NCBI GenBank assembly: GCA_001683825.1 | Contig: LXTR01000029.1 | Span: 62,001-126,000 of the forward strand | DNA from: Flavobacteriaceae bacterium CP2B | GTDB lineage: Bacteria; Bacteroidota; Bacteroidia; Flavobacteriales; Flavobacteriaceae | Direction of reading: 5' to 3' | DNA length: 64,000 nt | Shown: one piece after another, positions 54,023 to 63,968 of the stretch | Layout of the letters: every line of letters begins with the position of its first letter | Position numbering within the stretch: the stretch's first letter is position 1 | Notes under the pieces: model-generated | Told to the model about the DNA's origin: nothing | The model's database searches: none | The model's input: the letters and a program-made list of their open reading frames with translations, nothing else | Position numbers and translations under genes: made by a program

Positions 54023-55021
54023 TTATGCGAGTTCCCTGGCGGCGTCCAGCAACAGTTTTTTGGTGGCCAGGATCCCCGCTTCCTCACTGAGCCCGCTACC
54101 TTCATATTCTACCCCGATAAAGCCGGTATAACCCGCGTCTTTAACAATCTTGAGCATGCGGGTATAATCAATCTCCGTTTCTTTTCCTTCGGCGTTGAAC
54201 TCATGGGATTTGGCACTTACCGCCTTGGCATGCGGCATGAGTTCTGCCACCCCCTGGTAGATATCGTATTTCTCCGCACAGGGAGACGACCAGTCGGCAG
54301 GGTCTTCCTTACGGATGCAGAAATTCCCGAAATCGGGGAGGGTTCCGCAGTTGTTCATGCTGACCTGGTCCATCACGCTGGCGAGCAGCTTTGCATTGGA
54401 TGAAAGCCCCCCGTGGTTTTCCACCAGCACGTTGATGTCCTTACCGGCCGCATAGGATGCCAGTTGCGAGAGCCCGTCTACAGAGTTGGCTACCCATTCC
54501 TCCTGCACATTGCTCCCTACGAGGTTTACCCGGATGGCGTGGCATCCCATAGCCGCGGCGGCATCCACCCACTTGTGGTGGTTCTCCACGGCAGCCTTGC
54601 GCGCAGCAGCGTCTGAGGTGGCCAGGTCGCCCTGTCCGTCAATCATGATCAGCACGTTGGTCAGCCCGTGTTTGGCGGCTTCGGCATTGCATTTCTCGAC
54701 AAAGGCCTGCATGGCTGCCTCCGAAAAATTGGCGGCTTCCAATTCCTTATTATATAACTGGCTTACATATTCGAGGCCGGTAAAACCCCAGTTTTTGGCT
54801 TTCTCGGCGAAGGTATATGGATCTACCCCTTCTTCAAAGATCATCCGGTGCATGGACCACTGGGCCAGTGACAATTCAAAAAACGGCGGGGCGTCTTCGG
54901 CAGTGTCGCCTGGCCCGGCCTCGGGTTCCGATTTTTTTTCTTGTTTGCAGGCGTAAATACCCAACAAGGAGAGTGCTATCCCGGCCTGAGAACCATTCCG
55001 GATAAAAATTCTTCGATTCAT
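54023..55021 (-). CDS. Exported sugar isomerase/epimerase-like TIM-barrel protein
   Basis: The 332-residue protein starts with a twin-arginine-like signal (NRRIFIRNGSQAGIALSLLGIYAC) that also reads as a lipobox ending at Cys25. The barrel shows the Glu/Asp/His/Glu metal ligands in INVLVENHGGLSSN, GTLPDFGNF, HAKAVSAKSHEFN and GFIGVEYEGSGLSEEAG. It probably isomerises a keto-sugar in the periplasm. It is divergent from the second GMC gene over a 235-bp AT-rich gap and leads a four-gene minus-strand group. Confidence 0.87.
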   Translation of the reverse strand: MNRRIFIRNGSQAGIALSLLGIYACKQEKKSEPEAGPGDTAEDAPPFFELSLAQWSMHRMIFEEGVDPYTFAEKAKNWGFTGLEYVSQLYNKELEAANFSEAAMQAFVEKCNAEAAKHGLTNVLIMIDGQGDLATSDAAARKAAVENHHKWVDAAAAMGCHAIRVNLVGSNVQEEWVANSVDGLSQLASYAAGKDINVLVENHGGLSSNAKLLASVMDQVSMNNCGTLPDFGNFCIRKEDPADWSSPCAEKYDIYQGVAELMPHAKAVSAKSHEFNAEGKETEIDYTRMLKIVKDAGYTGFIGVEYEGSGLSEEAGILATKKLLLDAARELA

Positions 55022-55256
55022 GCGTATGTTTTTGTTAAGTGCCTAAGGAAGCGGGGAATATGCACCGTTCAATTGAATTGCAGCAGCGATCCGTATACAG
55101 CATTTCTAAACGCAACCTTCAGACAATGTTTGATGATTTATTTTAGTATTCTTATTTTGGCCCTCATTCTGCTGCGAACTTACAGGGAATAATAGATTTT
55201 AAATGTAGAAAATTAATTTAATATTTAATACTTTTAGAGAATAAACAATTCAATAG

Positions 55257-56969
55257 ATGAGCAAATTTTATTACAACCAGGAACAGGAATCGTATGACGC
55301 GATTGTCGTGGGTACCGGGATCAGCGGTGGCTGGGCAGCCAAGGAATTATGTGAAAACGGGCTCAAGACCCTGGTGTTGGAACGCGGAAGGATGGTAAAA
55401 CACATAGAGGATTATCCCACCGCAAATATGGACGATTGGGATTTCCCCAACCGTGGCGAACTCCCCAGGGAGGAGAAGGCCAAACAGCTGAAACAGGCCA
55501 GGACCGGATATACGGTCAAGGCCCCCCACAATTTTTGGTTTGTAAATGACCTGGAACACCCGTACAACGAGATCAAACGTTTCGATTGGATGCGGGGTTA
55601 CCACGTGGGAGGACGCTCGATCATGTGGGGCCGTCACAGCTACCGCTGGAGCGACCTGGATTTTGAAGCCAACAAGAAAGACCGCATCGCTGTAGACTGG
55701 CCGGTGCGCTATAAGGACATTGCCCCCTGGTATGACAAGGTGGAGTCCTATATTGGGGTAACCGGCGAAACCCTGGGGCTGCCCCAACTGCCGGACGGGG
55801 TTTTTGAACCCATGATGGAATTAAACTGTGTGGAACAACACGTGCGCGAAAAGGTGGCCGAAGGCTTTGATGGGAGGGTGATCACCGCCGGACGCGTGGC
55901 GCACATCAACAGCGATAAACAATTTGAAGGCCGTACGCGTTGCCAATACAGGAACCGCTGTATCAGGGGGTGTCCTTTTGGCGCCTATTTCAGCAGCAAC
56001 TCTTCTACCCTGCCTGCCGCGGAACGCACCGGGAACCTAACGCTTCGCCCGGATGCCATCGTGCATGAGGTCATCTATGACCCGGATACGAAACGGGCCA
56101 CGGGAGTAAAGGTTATCGACCGTGTTACCAAAGAAACCTACGAATTTAAGGCGAAGGTCATATTCCTCTGCGCATCGGCCATCGCCTCTACCTCCATCCT
56201 GATGCAATCCAAATCGGACCGTTTCCCCAACGGCCTGGGCAATGATTCCGACCAGTTGGGCCGCAACGTGATGGACCACCACCTGGGCGTGGGCGCGCAA
56301 GGGAAGTTTGACGGTTTTGAAGACAAGTACTATAAGGGAAGGAAGCCCAATGGGGTTTATATCCCGCGTTTCCGTAACCTTGGAGGCGGTTCTGACATGA
56401 AAGAATTTATTCGCGGATACGGATACCAGGGCGGTGCGTCCCGCGGTAACTGGGATGAGACCGTCGCGGAACTTTCCTACGGCAAAGACCTGAAGGATGC
56501 CATCCTGAAACCGGGCGGCTGGACCATGGGTATTGGCGGCTTCGGGGAAATGCTCCCTTACGAGGATAACCGCATGACCCTGGACTACGACAACCTGGAC
56601 GGCTGGGGGCTTCCCACCGTAACCTTCGATGCCGAGTTCAAGGAAAACGAGTTAAATATGCGCAAGGACATGCAGGCCCAGGCCGTAGCCATGCTAGAAA
56701 CGGCCGGTATGCGCGATATAGAGGCCTTTGACCGCGAGGGTGCCCCGGGGCTGGGGATACACGAAATGGGAACGGCCCGTATGGGGCGCGACCCCAAAAC
56801 CTCCGTCCTGAACGGCTGGAACCAGGTACATGCAGTGCCCAATGTATATGTAACCGATGGCGCTTTTATGACCTCGGCCTCCTGCGTGAACCCCTCATTA
56901 ACCTATATGGCCTTTACCGCCAGAGCGGCCAACCATGCCGCCCAACAACTTAAAAAAGGATTATTATAA
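55257..56969 (+). CDS. GMC-family FAD-dependent oxidoreductase, glucoside 3-dehydrogenase-like large subunit (copy 2)
   Basis: The 570-residue protein is a paralogue of that at 48763 and shares YDAIVVGTGI, GWAAKELCENGLKTLVLERGRMVKHI and the C-terminal block. The cysteine cluster is Cys229, Cys235, Cys239 (CQYRNRCIRGC). GIHEMGTARMG and CVNPSLTYMAFTARAANHA form the active-site region. It has no signal peptide; the small subunit encoded next (1-bp TAATG overlap) carries a Tat-type signal and should export the pair. Electrons would leave through the iron-sulfur cluster to a cytochrome that is not encoded here. Confidence 0.92.
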   Translation: MSKFYYNQEQESYDAIVVGTGISGGWAAKELCENGLKTLVLERGRMVKHIEDYPTANMDDWDFPNRGELPREEKAKQLKQARTGYTVKAPHNFWFVNDLEHPYNEIKRFDWMRGYHVGGRSIMWGRHSYRWSDLDFEANKKDRIAVDWPVRYKDIAPWYDKVESYIGVTGETLGLPQLPDGVFEPMMELNCVEQHVREKVAEGFDGRVITAGRVAHINSDKQFEGRTRCQYRNRCIRGCPFGAYFSSNSSTLPAAERTGNLTLRPDAIVHEVIYDPDTKRATGVKVIDRVTKETYEFKAKVIFLCASAIASTSILMQSKSDRFPNGLGNDSDQLGRNVMDHHLGVGAQGKFDGFEDKYYKGRKPNGVYIPRFRNLGGGSDMKEFIRGYGYQGGASRGNWDETVAELSYGKDLKDAILKPGGWTMGIGGFGEMLPYEDNRMTLDYDNLDGWGLPTVTFDAEFKENELNMRKDMQAQAVAMLETAGMRDIEAFDREGAPGLGIHEMGTARMGRDPKTSVLNGWNQVHAVPNVYVTDGAFMTSASCVNPSLTYMAFTARAANHAAQQLKKGLL

Positions 56970-57613
56970 TGGACAGAAGAAAAGCCTTAAAAAATATGGG
57001 ATGGGGCCTCGGGTATGCCGTGGCAACCCCCACCCTGATCAGTATTGTACAAAGTTGCCAGGAGCAGGGACCCGATTGGACCCCCAGTTTTTTCACCGCC
57101 GATGAAGGACAGGCCATCAGGCACCTGGTAGACCTGATCCTCCCCAAAACCGATACGCCTTCGGCTTCTGAACTGCAGATCCACATCTTCCTGGATACCT
57201 ATGCCAATGAAGTTATGGAGAAGAAGGACCAGGATTTTATGAAGATGTCCATGGGTAAGTTTTTGGATAAGGCCCTGGCAGACTCCGGCAAGAATTCGGT
57301 CGGCAAGCTGCAGCCCGAAGACCTCGAGCCAGCCCTTTCCTCGGCGCTAAAACAAACCAAAGAGGATGAAACCCGGATGTTTGAATCCATCATGTCGTAT
57401 CAGCAGGCAGTAGAGGAAGGACAGGCGGCCACCCTGGATGATAATACTTCCCAATTTGCCTTTGCCAATAGCCTTCGCAGTGCTACCATTTGGGGGTATA
57501 AGACCTCTGAGTATATAGGGGAAGAAGTGCTGGCCTACCTGCCCGTGCCCGGTGAGTACATCGGATGCGGTGACCTGAATGAGCTTACCGGGGGCAAAGC
57601 CTGGTCTATCTAA
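56969..57613 (+). CDS. Gluconate 2-dehydrogenase subunit 3-family protein (small subunit of the GMC enzyme)
   Basis: The 214-residue protein begins with a twin-arginine signal (MDRRKALKNMGWGLGYAVATPTL) and has the family core FFTADEGQAIRHLVDLILPKTDTPSASE and LRSATIWGYKTSEYIGEEVLAYLPVPGEYIGC. Such subunits accompany GMC-type sugar dehydrogenases and lead them through the Tat pathway. It is the only small subunit in the cluster, so it may serve both GMC copies. Overlap with the upstream stop and an 11-bp gap to the next gene suggest one operon. Confidence 0.9.
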   Translation: MDRRKALKNMGWGLGYAVATPTLISIVQSCQEQGPDWTPSFFTADEGQAIRHLVDLILPKTDTPSASELQIHIFLDTYANEVMEKKDQDFMKMSMGKFLDKALADSGKNSVGKLQPEDLEPALSSALKQTKEDETRMFESIMSYQQAVEEGQAATLDDNTSQFAFANSLRSATIWGYKTSEYIGEEVLAYLPVPGEYIGCGDLNELTGGKAWSI

Positions 57614-57623
57614 CATCCCTGGT

Positions 57624-58550
57624 TTGAAAAGAAGAAGTTTTATACAAAAGAGTGCCCTCTCCGGCGGAGCCATGAGCCTGGGGGGGGCTTTTGTTTTAAG
57701 AGCCCATAACACCGCAGACCCCAAAGCGGTATTCAACCTGAAATACGCCCCCCACCTGGGCATGTTCAAAGCGCATGCAGGGGAAGACCCCATTGCGCAG
57801 CTGAATTTCATGGCAGACCAGGGGTTCCGGGCATTTGAAGACAACGGCATGGCCGGGAGGACGGTGGCGCTCCAGGAAAAGATGGCAGAGACCATGCGTG
57901 CACGGAATCTTGAAATGGGTGTTTTTGTCGCCCATAAAATTTACTGGACCGAGCCCAACCTGGCTTCCGGGGACCTGCAAAAACGGGAAGAATTCCTGGG
58001 CGATATCCGCAAGGCCATCGATGTGGCCAAACGCGTAGATGCCAAATGGATGACCGTGGTGCCCGGTCACCTGGACCTGCGCCTTTCCATGGGTTATCAA
58101 ACAGCCAATGTGGTGGAATCACTCAAACAGGCGGCAGCCCTGTTGGAGCCCCATGGCCTTACAATGGTCCTGGAACCGCTGAACTTCAGGAACCACCCGG
58201 GGATGTTCCTGTACGGGTCTCCCCAGGCTTACGAGATTTGTAAAGCCGTGGATTCCCCTTCCTGCAAAATACTGTTCGACATTTACCACCAACAGATTCA
58301 GGAAGGTAATTTAATCCCGAACATGGAAGCCTGCTGGGACGAGATCGCCTACGTACAGATCGGGGACAACCCGGGGCGAAATGAACCCACCACCGGTGAA
58401 ATCAACTACCGCAATGTCTTTAAATTCATCCACGGCAAAGGCTTTGCAGGCGTGCTGGGCATGGAACACGGCAATTCCCGGGAGGGGAAAGCCGGGGAGC
58501 AGGCGGTCATCGACGCCTATAAAGAAGTAGACGCTTTTCTTAAGCCTTAG
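57624..58550 (+). CDS. Hydroxypyruvate-isomerase-like TIM-barrel protein with Tat signal
   Basis: A TTG at 57624, 10 bp after the small-subunit stop, starts a Tat signal (KRRSFIQKSALSGGAMSLGGAFVLRA) and gives 309 residues; the frame upstream lies within the previous gene. The barrel has MVLEPLNFRNHPG (Glu), CKILFDIYHQQIQEGN (Asp, His), YVQIGDNPGRNEPTTGEINY and GFAGVLGMEHGNS (Glu), as in hydroxypyruvate isomerase and related keto-sugar isomerases. It would act in the periplasm on the product of the neighbouring GMC enzyme. The cluster thus has two exported barrels and one cytoplasmic one. Confidence 0.87.
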   Translation: MKRRSFIQKSALSGGAMSLGGAFVLRAHNTADPKAVFNLKYAPHLGMFKAHAGEDPIAQLNFMADQGFRAFEDNGMAGRTVALQEKMAETMRARNLEMGVFVAHKIYWTEPNLASGDLQKREEFLGDIRKAIDVAKRVDAKWMTVVPGHLDLRLSMGYQTANVVESLKQAAALLEPHGLTMVLEPLNFRNHPGMFLYGSPQAYEICKAVDSPSCKILFDIYHQQIQEGNLIPNMEACWDEIAYVQIGDNPGRNEPTTGEINYRNVFKFIHGKGFAGVLGMEHGNSREGKAGEQAVIDAYKEVDAFLKP

Positions 58551-58709
58551 CGCAGTGCTATTTCGATAATGCCATCCGTCCCTTTTGTCTTTGGGAAGCT
58601 CTAACAGCAAGCCATAACGGTCTTGCAGGCCCCGGAGTTTAACCAAAAAATAACACTTTTTAACGTTCGCTTAGGTAAGACTCCAGGACGTGTTTACGTC
58701 TAACGGGGT

Positions 58710-58808
58710 ATGGACAGTTATTTATTCTTCCTCTTGCTATATGGCTTTTTCGCCCTTTTTGGGAGGCTTGTGTATATGGAATTCTTCAAGGATAGCGGCA
58801 GGGCCTGA
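58710..58808 (+). CDS. Possible 32-residue membrane micro-protein
   Basis: The frame starts MDSYLFFLLLYGFFALFGR, a single hydrophobic helix rich in Phe, Leu and Tyr, and ends with a charged tail. No promoter or initiation signal singles it out and I know no family. It is kept because a second, similar micro-ORF follows on the same strand. Confidence 0.25.
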   Translation: MDSYLFFLLLYGFFALFGRLVYMEFFKDSGRA

Positions 58809-58900
58809 AGGACATTGAAAAAATTTACAACGTTTTCGTAGTCTTTTTGCCAACCACCGTCGTATATACAATAAACCCCGGGATCAGGGTATTGGGAAAA

Positions 58901-58987
58901 ATGACATACTACTATATCATTTTACTGGTTTACGCGGCACTGATGGTTGTTTCATACAACGTGATCCGGCCGTATTTTGAAGAGTAG
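58901..58987 (+). CDS. Possible 28-residue membrane micro-protein
   Basis: The frame starts MTYYYIILLVYAALMVVSY and ends PYFEE, again one hydrophobic helix with a Tyr-rich face and a short charged end. Small single-helix subunits of membrane complexes look like this, but chance cannot be excluded. Confidence 0.25.
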   Translation: MTYYYIILLVYAALMVVSYNVIRPYFEE

Positions 58988-59086
58988 CGCTCCCCGCTTA
59001 TTGGCCAATCCGCGCTTTACCTTTGGGTGTTGCCTTGCTGTGTTCTTTAGTCACCCGTCCTTTCCTCCGTTTCGCTTTGCTGCCCA

Positions 59087-59140
59087 AACGCAAAACACCC
59101 TGGAAAGGGATTGCCGTGTGCACGGATCTTTTCCAGGGTG
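59087..59140 (-). terminator. Terminator of the nrdB-nrdA operon
   Basis: An 11-bp stem (CACCCTGGAAA and complement) encloses a loop that itself folds. On the minus strand TTTTGCGTTT follows. Confidence 0.65.
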
Positions 59141-59166
59141 CCTGTCAAACAATAAACACTATTCGT

Positions 59167-61644
59167 TTACGAGCCGCACATCAGGCAATCGTCATCTGCC
59201 TGCCCTTCTTTGGCCCTCGCGATCAGGGCCTGCATTTCTTCGGCCGACATGGGGGCCGTATCCACTTCCTCGTCCTTGAGCGAGGTGGTCTCTACCCTGA
59301 TATCTGTGGGTGCCACCACTGCTGTTGCCGTGGCCGACGCTACTTCCGCTTCTACAGCCACAGGTTCCTTTTTCTTGCTGTTATCCAGGGTAAACTTGAT
59401 GGCATCTACGGCCGCCTTGGTACGCAGGTAGTACATCCCGGTCTTCAAACCGCTTTTCCAGGCATAGAAATGCATGGAGGTCAGTTTGGCGTAATTGGCG
59501 TTTTCCATAAAGAGGTTGAGCGACTGGCTCTGGTCTATGAAATATCCGCGCTGCCGGCTCATGTCGATAATATCCTTCATGCTCAGTTCCCATACGGTTT
59601 TATAGAGTTCCTTGATATCCTCCGGAATGGCATCTATGTGCTGGACAGAACCATTGGCGCGCATGAGTTCCTGTTTTAATTCCTCGTTCCACAATCCAAG
59701 TCGCACCAGGTCTTCCAGGAGGTGCTTATTCACCACAATAAACTCCCCGGAGAGGACCCTTCGGGTATAAATATTGGAGGTATAGGGTTCAAAGCACTCG
59801 TTATTCCCCAGGATCTGGGAGGTGGAAGCGGTAGGCATGGGTGCTACCAAAAGGGAATTCCGCACCCCGTGTTTCCTGACGCTTTTGCGCAGTTTTTCCC
59901 AATCCCATCGCCCTGAAAGCTCCTCGTCCTTGATGCCCCAGAGATTGTGTTGGAATTTCCCTTTGGAAATAGGCGACCCTTTAAAGGTGGAATAGGGGCC
60001 TTCTTCTTTGGACAACTCCATGGACGCCGTCACCGAGGCAAAATAGAGGGTCTCAAAGATATCCTGGTTCAGCTGTTTGGCTTCATCGCTGGTAAAGGGC
60101 AGCCGCATCATGATAAAGGTATCTGCCAGCCCCTGTACGCCCAGGCCTATAGGCCGGTGGCGCATATTGGAATTTTCGGCCTCCTTAATGGGGTAGTAGT
60201 TCCTGTCGATCACCCGGTTGAGGTTTTTGGTGACCCGCTTGGTGACCCGGAATAATTCCTTATGGTCAAACTGCCCGTTTTTCACGAACATGGGCAGGGC
60301 GATAGAGGCCAGGTTACAGACGGCTACCTCATCCGGGGAGGTATACTCCAGGATTTCGGTACACAGGTTAGAGGAGCGGATGGTCCCCAGGTTTTGCTGG
60401 TTGCTCTTGCGGTTGGCCGCGTCTTTGTACAGCATATAGGGGGTTCCGGTCTCTATCTGCGACTCCAGGATCTTTTCCCACAGTTCGCGTGCGTTGATGG
60501 TTTTGCGGCCTTTGCCTTCCTGTTCGTAGCGGGTATAGAGGGTTTCAAACGCTTCGCTATGGCAGGAGAAGAGCCCCGGGCATTCATTGGGGCACATCAG
60601 TGTCCATTCCGCATCGGCTTCCACACGTTTCATGAACAGGTCGGGCACCCACATGGCGTAGAACAGGTCACGGGCCCGCATTTCCTCTTTTCCGTGGTTC
60701 TTTTTGAGATCCAGGAAATCAAAGATATCGGCATGCCAGGGTTCCACATAGATGGCAAAACTGCCTTTGCGCTTTCCGCCGCCCTGGTCCACATAACGGG
60801 CCGTATCGTTAAAGACGCGAAGCATGGGGACAATGCCGTTAGAAGTGCCGTTGGTCCCGGCAATATAGGAACCGGTGGCCCTGATATTGTGTATAGAAAG
60901 GCCAATACCGCCGGCCGATTGGGAGATCTTGGCCGTATTTTTAAGGGTGTCATAAATGCCGTCAATGCTGTCGTCTTTCATGGCCAGGAGAAAACAGGAG
61001 GACATCTGTGGCTTGGGTGTGCCCGAATTGAAGAGGGTTGGCGTCGCGTGGGTGAAGAATTTCTTGGACATCAGCTCATAGGTTTCGATGGCCGATTCCA
61101 GGTCGTTGAGGTGAATCCCCACGGCCACACGCATAAGCATGTGTTGGGGCCGCTCGGCGATCTTCCCGTTCAATTTTAATAGGTAGGAACGCTCCAGGGT
61201 CTTAAAACCGAAATAATCGTAGCCAAAATCACGGTTGTAAATGATGGTACTGTCCAGTTGCTCTGCATTTTCCGAGACCACCTTGTACACTTCATCAGAG
61301 AGCAGGGGCGCTTTTTTGCCCGTCCTTGGGTTCACATATTCGTAGAGGTCCTTCATGGTTTCAGAGAAGGATTTCTTGGTGTTTTTATGCAGGTTGGAAA
61401 CGGAGATCCTTGCCGCCAGCTTCGCATAATCCGGGTGGGCGGTGGTCATGGTGGCCGCTATCTCGGCCGCCAGGTTGTCCAGTTCGGAGGTGGTAACCCC
61501 GTCATACAGTCCTTCAATGACCCTCATAGCCACTTTTACGGGGTCTACAAGGCTGTTGAGCCCATAACACAGTTTGCGTACTCTGGCCGTGATCTTATCG
61601 AACATCATCGGCTCTTTTCTTCCGTCTCTTTTGATTACATACAT
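59167..61644 (-). CDS. nrdA: Ribonucleoside-diphosphate reductase, alpha subunit (class Ia)
   Basis: The 825-residue subunit reduces ribonucleotides to deoxyribonucleotides. It has one N-terminal ATP-cone ([25 protein letters not shown]), the substrate-site region [26 protein letters not shown] with the active-site Asn, Cys and Glu, and [29 protein letters not shown]. The redox-active C-terminal pair is CLMC (Cys820, Cys823). A low-complexity Ala/Val/Glu linker lies just before that tail. It follows nrdB by 119 bp, which holds no strong terminator, so the two genes probably form one operon. Confidence 0.97.
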   Translation of the reverse strand: MYVIKRDGRKEPMMFDKITARVRKLCYGLNSLVDPVKVAMRVIEGLYDGVTTSELDNLAAEIAATMTTAHPDYAKLAARISVSNLHKNTKKSFSETMKDLYEYVNPRTGKKAPLLSDEVYKVVSENAEQLDSTIIYNRDFGYDYFGFKTLERSYLLKLNGKIAERPQHMLMRVAVGIHLNDLESAIETYELMSKKFFTHATPTLFNSGTPKPQMSSCFLLAMKDDSIDGIYDTLKNTAKISQSAGGIGLSIHNIRATGSYIAGTNGTSNGIVPMLRVFNDTARYVDQGGGKRKGSFAIYVEPWHADIFDFLDLKKNHGKEEMRARDLFYAMWVPDLFMKRVEADAEWTLMCPNECPGLFSCHSEAFETLYTRYEQEGKGRKTINARELWEKILESQIETGTPYMLYKDAANRKSNQQNLGTIRSSNLCTEILEYTSPDEVAVCNLASIALPMFVKNGQFDHKELFRVTKRVTKNLNRVIDRNYYPIKEAENSNMRHRPIGLGVQGLADTFIMMRLPFTSDEAKQLNQDIFETLYFASVTASMELSKEEGPYSTFKGSPISKGKFQHNLWGIKDEELSGRWDWEKLRKSVRKHGVRNSLLVAPMPTASTSQILGNNECFEPYTSNIYTRRVLSGEFIVVNKHLLEDLVRLGLWNEELKQELMRANGSVQHIDAIPEDIKELYKTVWELSMKDIIDMSRQRGYFIDQSQSLNLFMENANYAKLTSMHFYAWKSGLKTGMYYLRTKAAVDAIKFTLDNSKKKEPVAVEAEVASATATAVVAPTDIRVETTSLKDEEVDTAPMSAEEMQALIARAKEGQADDDCLMCGS

Positions 61645-61763
61645 GTTGCTACAATTTGAATTAGTGAAACCAAGGTTGTGTCAGGCTTTTAATAAAAGCT
61701 TAACATTTTCAAAAGTGATCCCAAAAACCCCCGGGTTCCAGGGGTTCTATGGCGGGGGTTTAT

Positions 61764-62750
61764 CTAAAAGTCAGCGTCGAAGCTGATTTTCTGTGAATCG
61801 GTATCTTTTTCTTTGTTGAGGACGCCTGCTTTCTGGTATTCAGACACCCTTTTTTCAAAGAAGTTGGTCTTGCCCTGCAGTGAGATCATGTCCATAAAGT
61901 CAAAGGGATTGGTCGCATTGTACACCCTCTCGCATTCCAGTTCCACCAGCAGTCGGTCTGTCACAAACTCCAGGTACTGGGTCATCAGTTTGGCATTCAT
62001 CCCGATCAGGCTTACCGGGAGTGATTCTGTGATGAACTCCCGCTCGATATTCAGGGCATCCACGATAATTTCGGTAATACGTTCTTTGGGGACCTTATTG
62101 ACCAGGTGGTGGTTGTGGAGGTGTACCGCGTAATCGCAGTGCATTCCTTCGTCCCGTGATATCAATTCATTGGAAAAGGTCAGCCCGGGCATAAGGCCGC
62201 GTTTCTTCAGCCAGAAGATAGAGCAGAAGGCCCCGGAGAAAAAGATCCCTTCGACCGCGGCAAAGGCAATCAGGCGTTCGGCAAAACTGGGGGAATCAAT
62301 CCATTTAAGGGCCCAGTCGGCCTTCTTTTTGATCGCCGGGAAATTCTCAATGGCCTTAAAGAGGATGTTTTTCTCTTTTTCGTCTTTGACGTAGGTGTCA
62401 ATCAGCAGGGAATAGGTTTCCGAATGTATGTTTTCCATCATGATCTGGAAGCCGTAGAAGAACTTCGCTTCGGAGTACTGCACTTCGTTCACGAAATTCT
62501 CTGCCAGGTTCTCGTTGACGATGCCGTCTGAAGCGGCAAAGAAAGCGAGGATATGTTTTATAAAATAGCGCTCGTCATCATTGAGTTTGTTGTTCCAGTC
62601 GGCAAGGTCCTGGTGCAGGTCAATCTCTTCTGCCGTCCAGAAACAAGCCTCGCATTTCTTGTACCACTCCCATAAATCGTGGTGTTTTATGGGGAATATT
62701 ACAAATCGATCCTCGTTTTCCTGCAAAATAGGCTCTACGGCTGATGACAT
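61764..62750 (-). CDS. nrdB: Ribonucleoside-diphosphate reductase, beta subunit (class Ia)
   Basis: The 328-residue subunit carries the diiron-tyrosyl cofactor. Ligands and radical residue are intact: Asp75 (FAASDGIV), Glu106, His109 and Tyr113 (ENIHSETY, equal to E115-H118-Y122 of E. coli). [19 protein letters not shown] and [13 protein letters not shown] hold the second half of the diiron site. It lies upstream of nrdA, the common order in Bacteroidota. The 669-bp upstream region should hold the promoter and possible NrdR control. Confidence 0.97.
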   Translation of the reverse strand: MSSAVEPILQENEDRFVIFPIKHHDLWEWYKKCEACFWTAEEIDLHQDLADWNNKLNDDERYFIKHILAFFAASDGIVNENLAENFVNEVQYSEAKFFYGFQIMMENIHSETYSLLIDTYVKDEKEKNILFKAIENFPAIKKKADWALKWIDSPSFAERLIAFAAVEGIFFSGAFCSIFWLKKRGLMPGLTFSNELISRDEGMHCDYAVHLHNHHLVNKVPKERITEIIVDALNIEREFITESLPVSLIGMNAKLMTQYLEFVTDRLLVELECERVYNATNPFDFMDMISLQGKTNFFEKRVSEYQKAGVLNKEKDTDSQKISFDADF

Positions 62751-63419
62751 ATCTTCTCTGCTTTAAAATTAGTATTAAGGGGTGTTATTTGCTACCAGTT
62801 GGGACCAACAAAGATTTAAAAATGCGACCAGATTCTAAAGGGGGAAATTGCAATAGGACCACAAAGTTTTTAACACAATTTGTTGAAATCCATGCTCAGA
62901 AAGGGATTTTATTACCCTTCCGATACATCGCAATTTTGCATAAATATTTCCGCCTGAAAATTACACCGGTGAGTATAATAAATATACTGTTTGGTGTATT
63001 ATTTAACGGCCAGGGGAAAACACCGGGATGGGAAACCGGGCACAGGCCACATCAATGGCAGAATGCCGGGGCATTGCCCCGCTATAGCCACCTGCCACAA
63101 AGGCAAAGCAGCACTTAAACAAAATGGAACCTTGTAAGGAAAACGTGAAGATACTGACAAACCGTACGGCCCTCCCGATGCCTTTAATTGCATTACCACA
63201 ACTTGGCTGGCCGACCCAGGTAGTTCCCCCGAAACCTAAAATCAGCCGTAACCCTACCAGCCTAAGCTGGCCTGGTCATCCAATTCGCGTAACCCGACAC
63301 CGGCAGGTGGCTCCGGTCATTCAACCTTGCACCACCGCGATGGGCCGTAACTCTGGTTTGACAGTTAAAAATTGTACAAAATGTGTTAAGGGCCCTCCTA
63401 CAGGCCTCTTGTGAACATG
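62751..63419. other. 669-bp gap upstream of nrdB with no supported gene
   Basis: Open frames here are short, proline- or cysteine-rich and without signal or family features. A palindrome AGTATA-ATAAA-TATACT lies at 62972-62988, and GC-rich inverted repeats (for example around GGGGCATTGCCCC at 63069-63081) occur between 63000 and 63110. No riboswitch family could be matched safely. Confidence 0.5.
62972..62988. promoter_or_regulatory. Palindrome upstream of nrdB
   Basis: AGTATA (62972-62977) and TATACT (62983-62988) are exact complements around ATAAA. It resembles NrdR boxes only loosely, and the distance of about 220 bp to the nrdB start is large. Confidence 0.2.
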
Positions 63420-63968
63420 CTATTTCCGGACAGCGCTAAAGCCCCCGTTGAGGCCGATGGTCTTTCCCTGTACATTCGTCAGGGACAGGGCCAGCGTACC
63501 CCTTAGAACCCCCTCGCCTATATGGCCGATGGTGAGCGACCCCTTTTTCGCAAAAAAGGGCTGTTCTCCCAGGGCATTGATGCTGGCAAATCCGAATACC
63601 CCCTCAAAATTGGAGAGGAACCCCTGGATTTCGCCATTGATTTTGTATGTGGATCCTATGGTTAGCGGTGCTTCCTTTTTTGGCCTGGCGATAAAGATGC
63701 CCAGGTAATGGGGGCTGTCCGCGCAGGTATTGCTCAGGTGTAATTTCAACATGGCCTGTGAACCATCACCCCAGGATTCTTCCACTTTTTCATATACTCC
63801 CTGCCCTTCTAACAGCAAGGTTGTTTCGCCATCGGCCCGCAGGAGGTAGGCCCCATCATAGGGCAGTCCGGCGTCTCCCGGAACAGCCGGGGCCCCGTGT
63901 GAGGTAACGAATAGCAGCACGATTCCCCAAAGGGCAAATTTCACCAATTTGATTATGAAGTGTGACAT
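63420..63968 (-). CDS. Hypothetical secreted protein
   Basis: The 182-residue protein has an N-terminal hydrophobic signal segment (FIIKLVKFALWGIVLLFVTSHGAPA). The rest is beta-rich (YLLRADGETTLLLEGQGVYEKVEES, LKLHLSNTCADSPHYLGIFIARPKK, LTIGHIGEGVLRGTLALSLTN) with a single cysteine. The pattern GEGVLRGTLALSLTN resembles surface or DUF-type beta-sandwich proteins, but I do not recognise a family. Neighbours give no hint. Confidence 0.65.
   Translation of the reverse strand: MSHFIIKLVKFALWGIVLLFVTSHGAPAVPGDAGLPYDGAYLLRADGETTLLLEGQGVYEKVEESWGDGSQAMLKLHLSNTCADSPHYLGIFIARPKKEAPLTIGSTYKINGEIQGFLSNFEGVFGFASINALGEQPFFAKKGSLTIGHIGEGVLRGTLALSLTNVQGKTIGLNGGFSAVRK

Larger units (their letters stand above)
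58551..59166. other. 616-bp gap with two micro-ORFs
   Basis: The gap between the sugar cluster and nrdA has two tiny membrane-type open frames (58710-58808 and 58901-58987) and, near its end, the nrdA terminator. Nothing else is supported. Confidence 0.6.

Noticed and set aside
58710-58987. The two micro-ORFs as pieces of one frameshifted gene
   Set aside because: The sequence between them does not continue either frame with sensible protein sequence.
63000-63110. Cobalamin riboswitch upstream of nrdB
   Set aside because: AGCCACCTGCC and GGGAAACC recall parts of the consensus, but the core blocks and their order do not fit, and the enzyme is the cobalamin-independent class Ia.
62744-63118. 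124-codon plus-strand open frame
   Set aside because: It overlaps the nrdB start, has a biased composition and no domain.
63124-63414. 96-codon plus-strand open frame upstream of the last gene
   Set aside because: Proline-rich, no recognisable fold or signal, and no promoter; probably chance in a non-coding gap.
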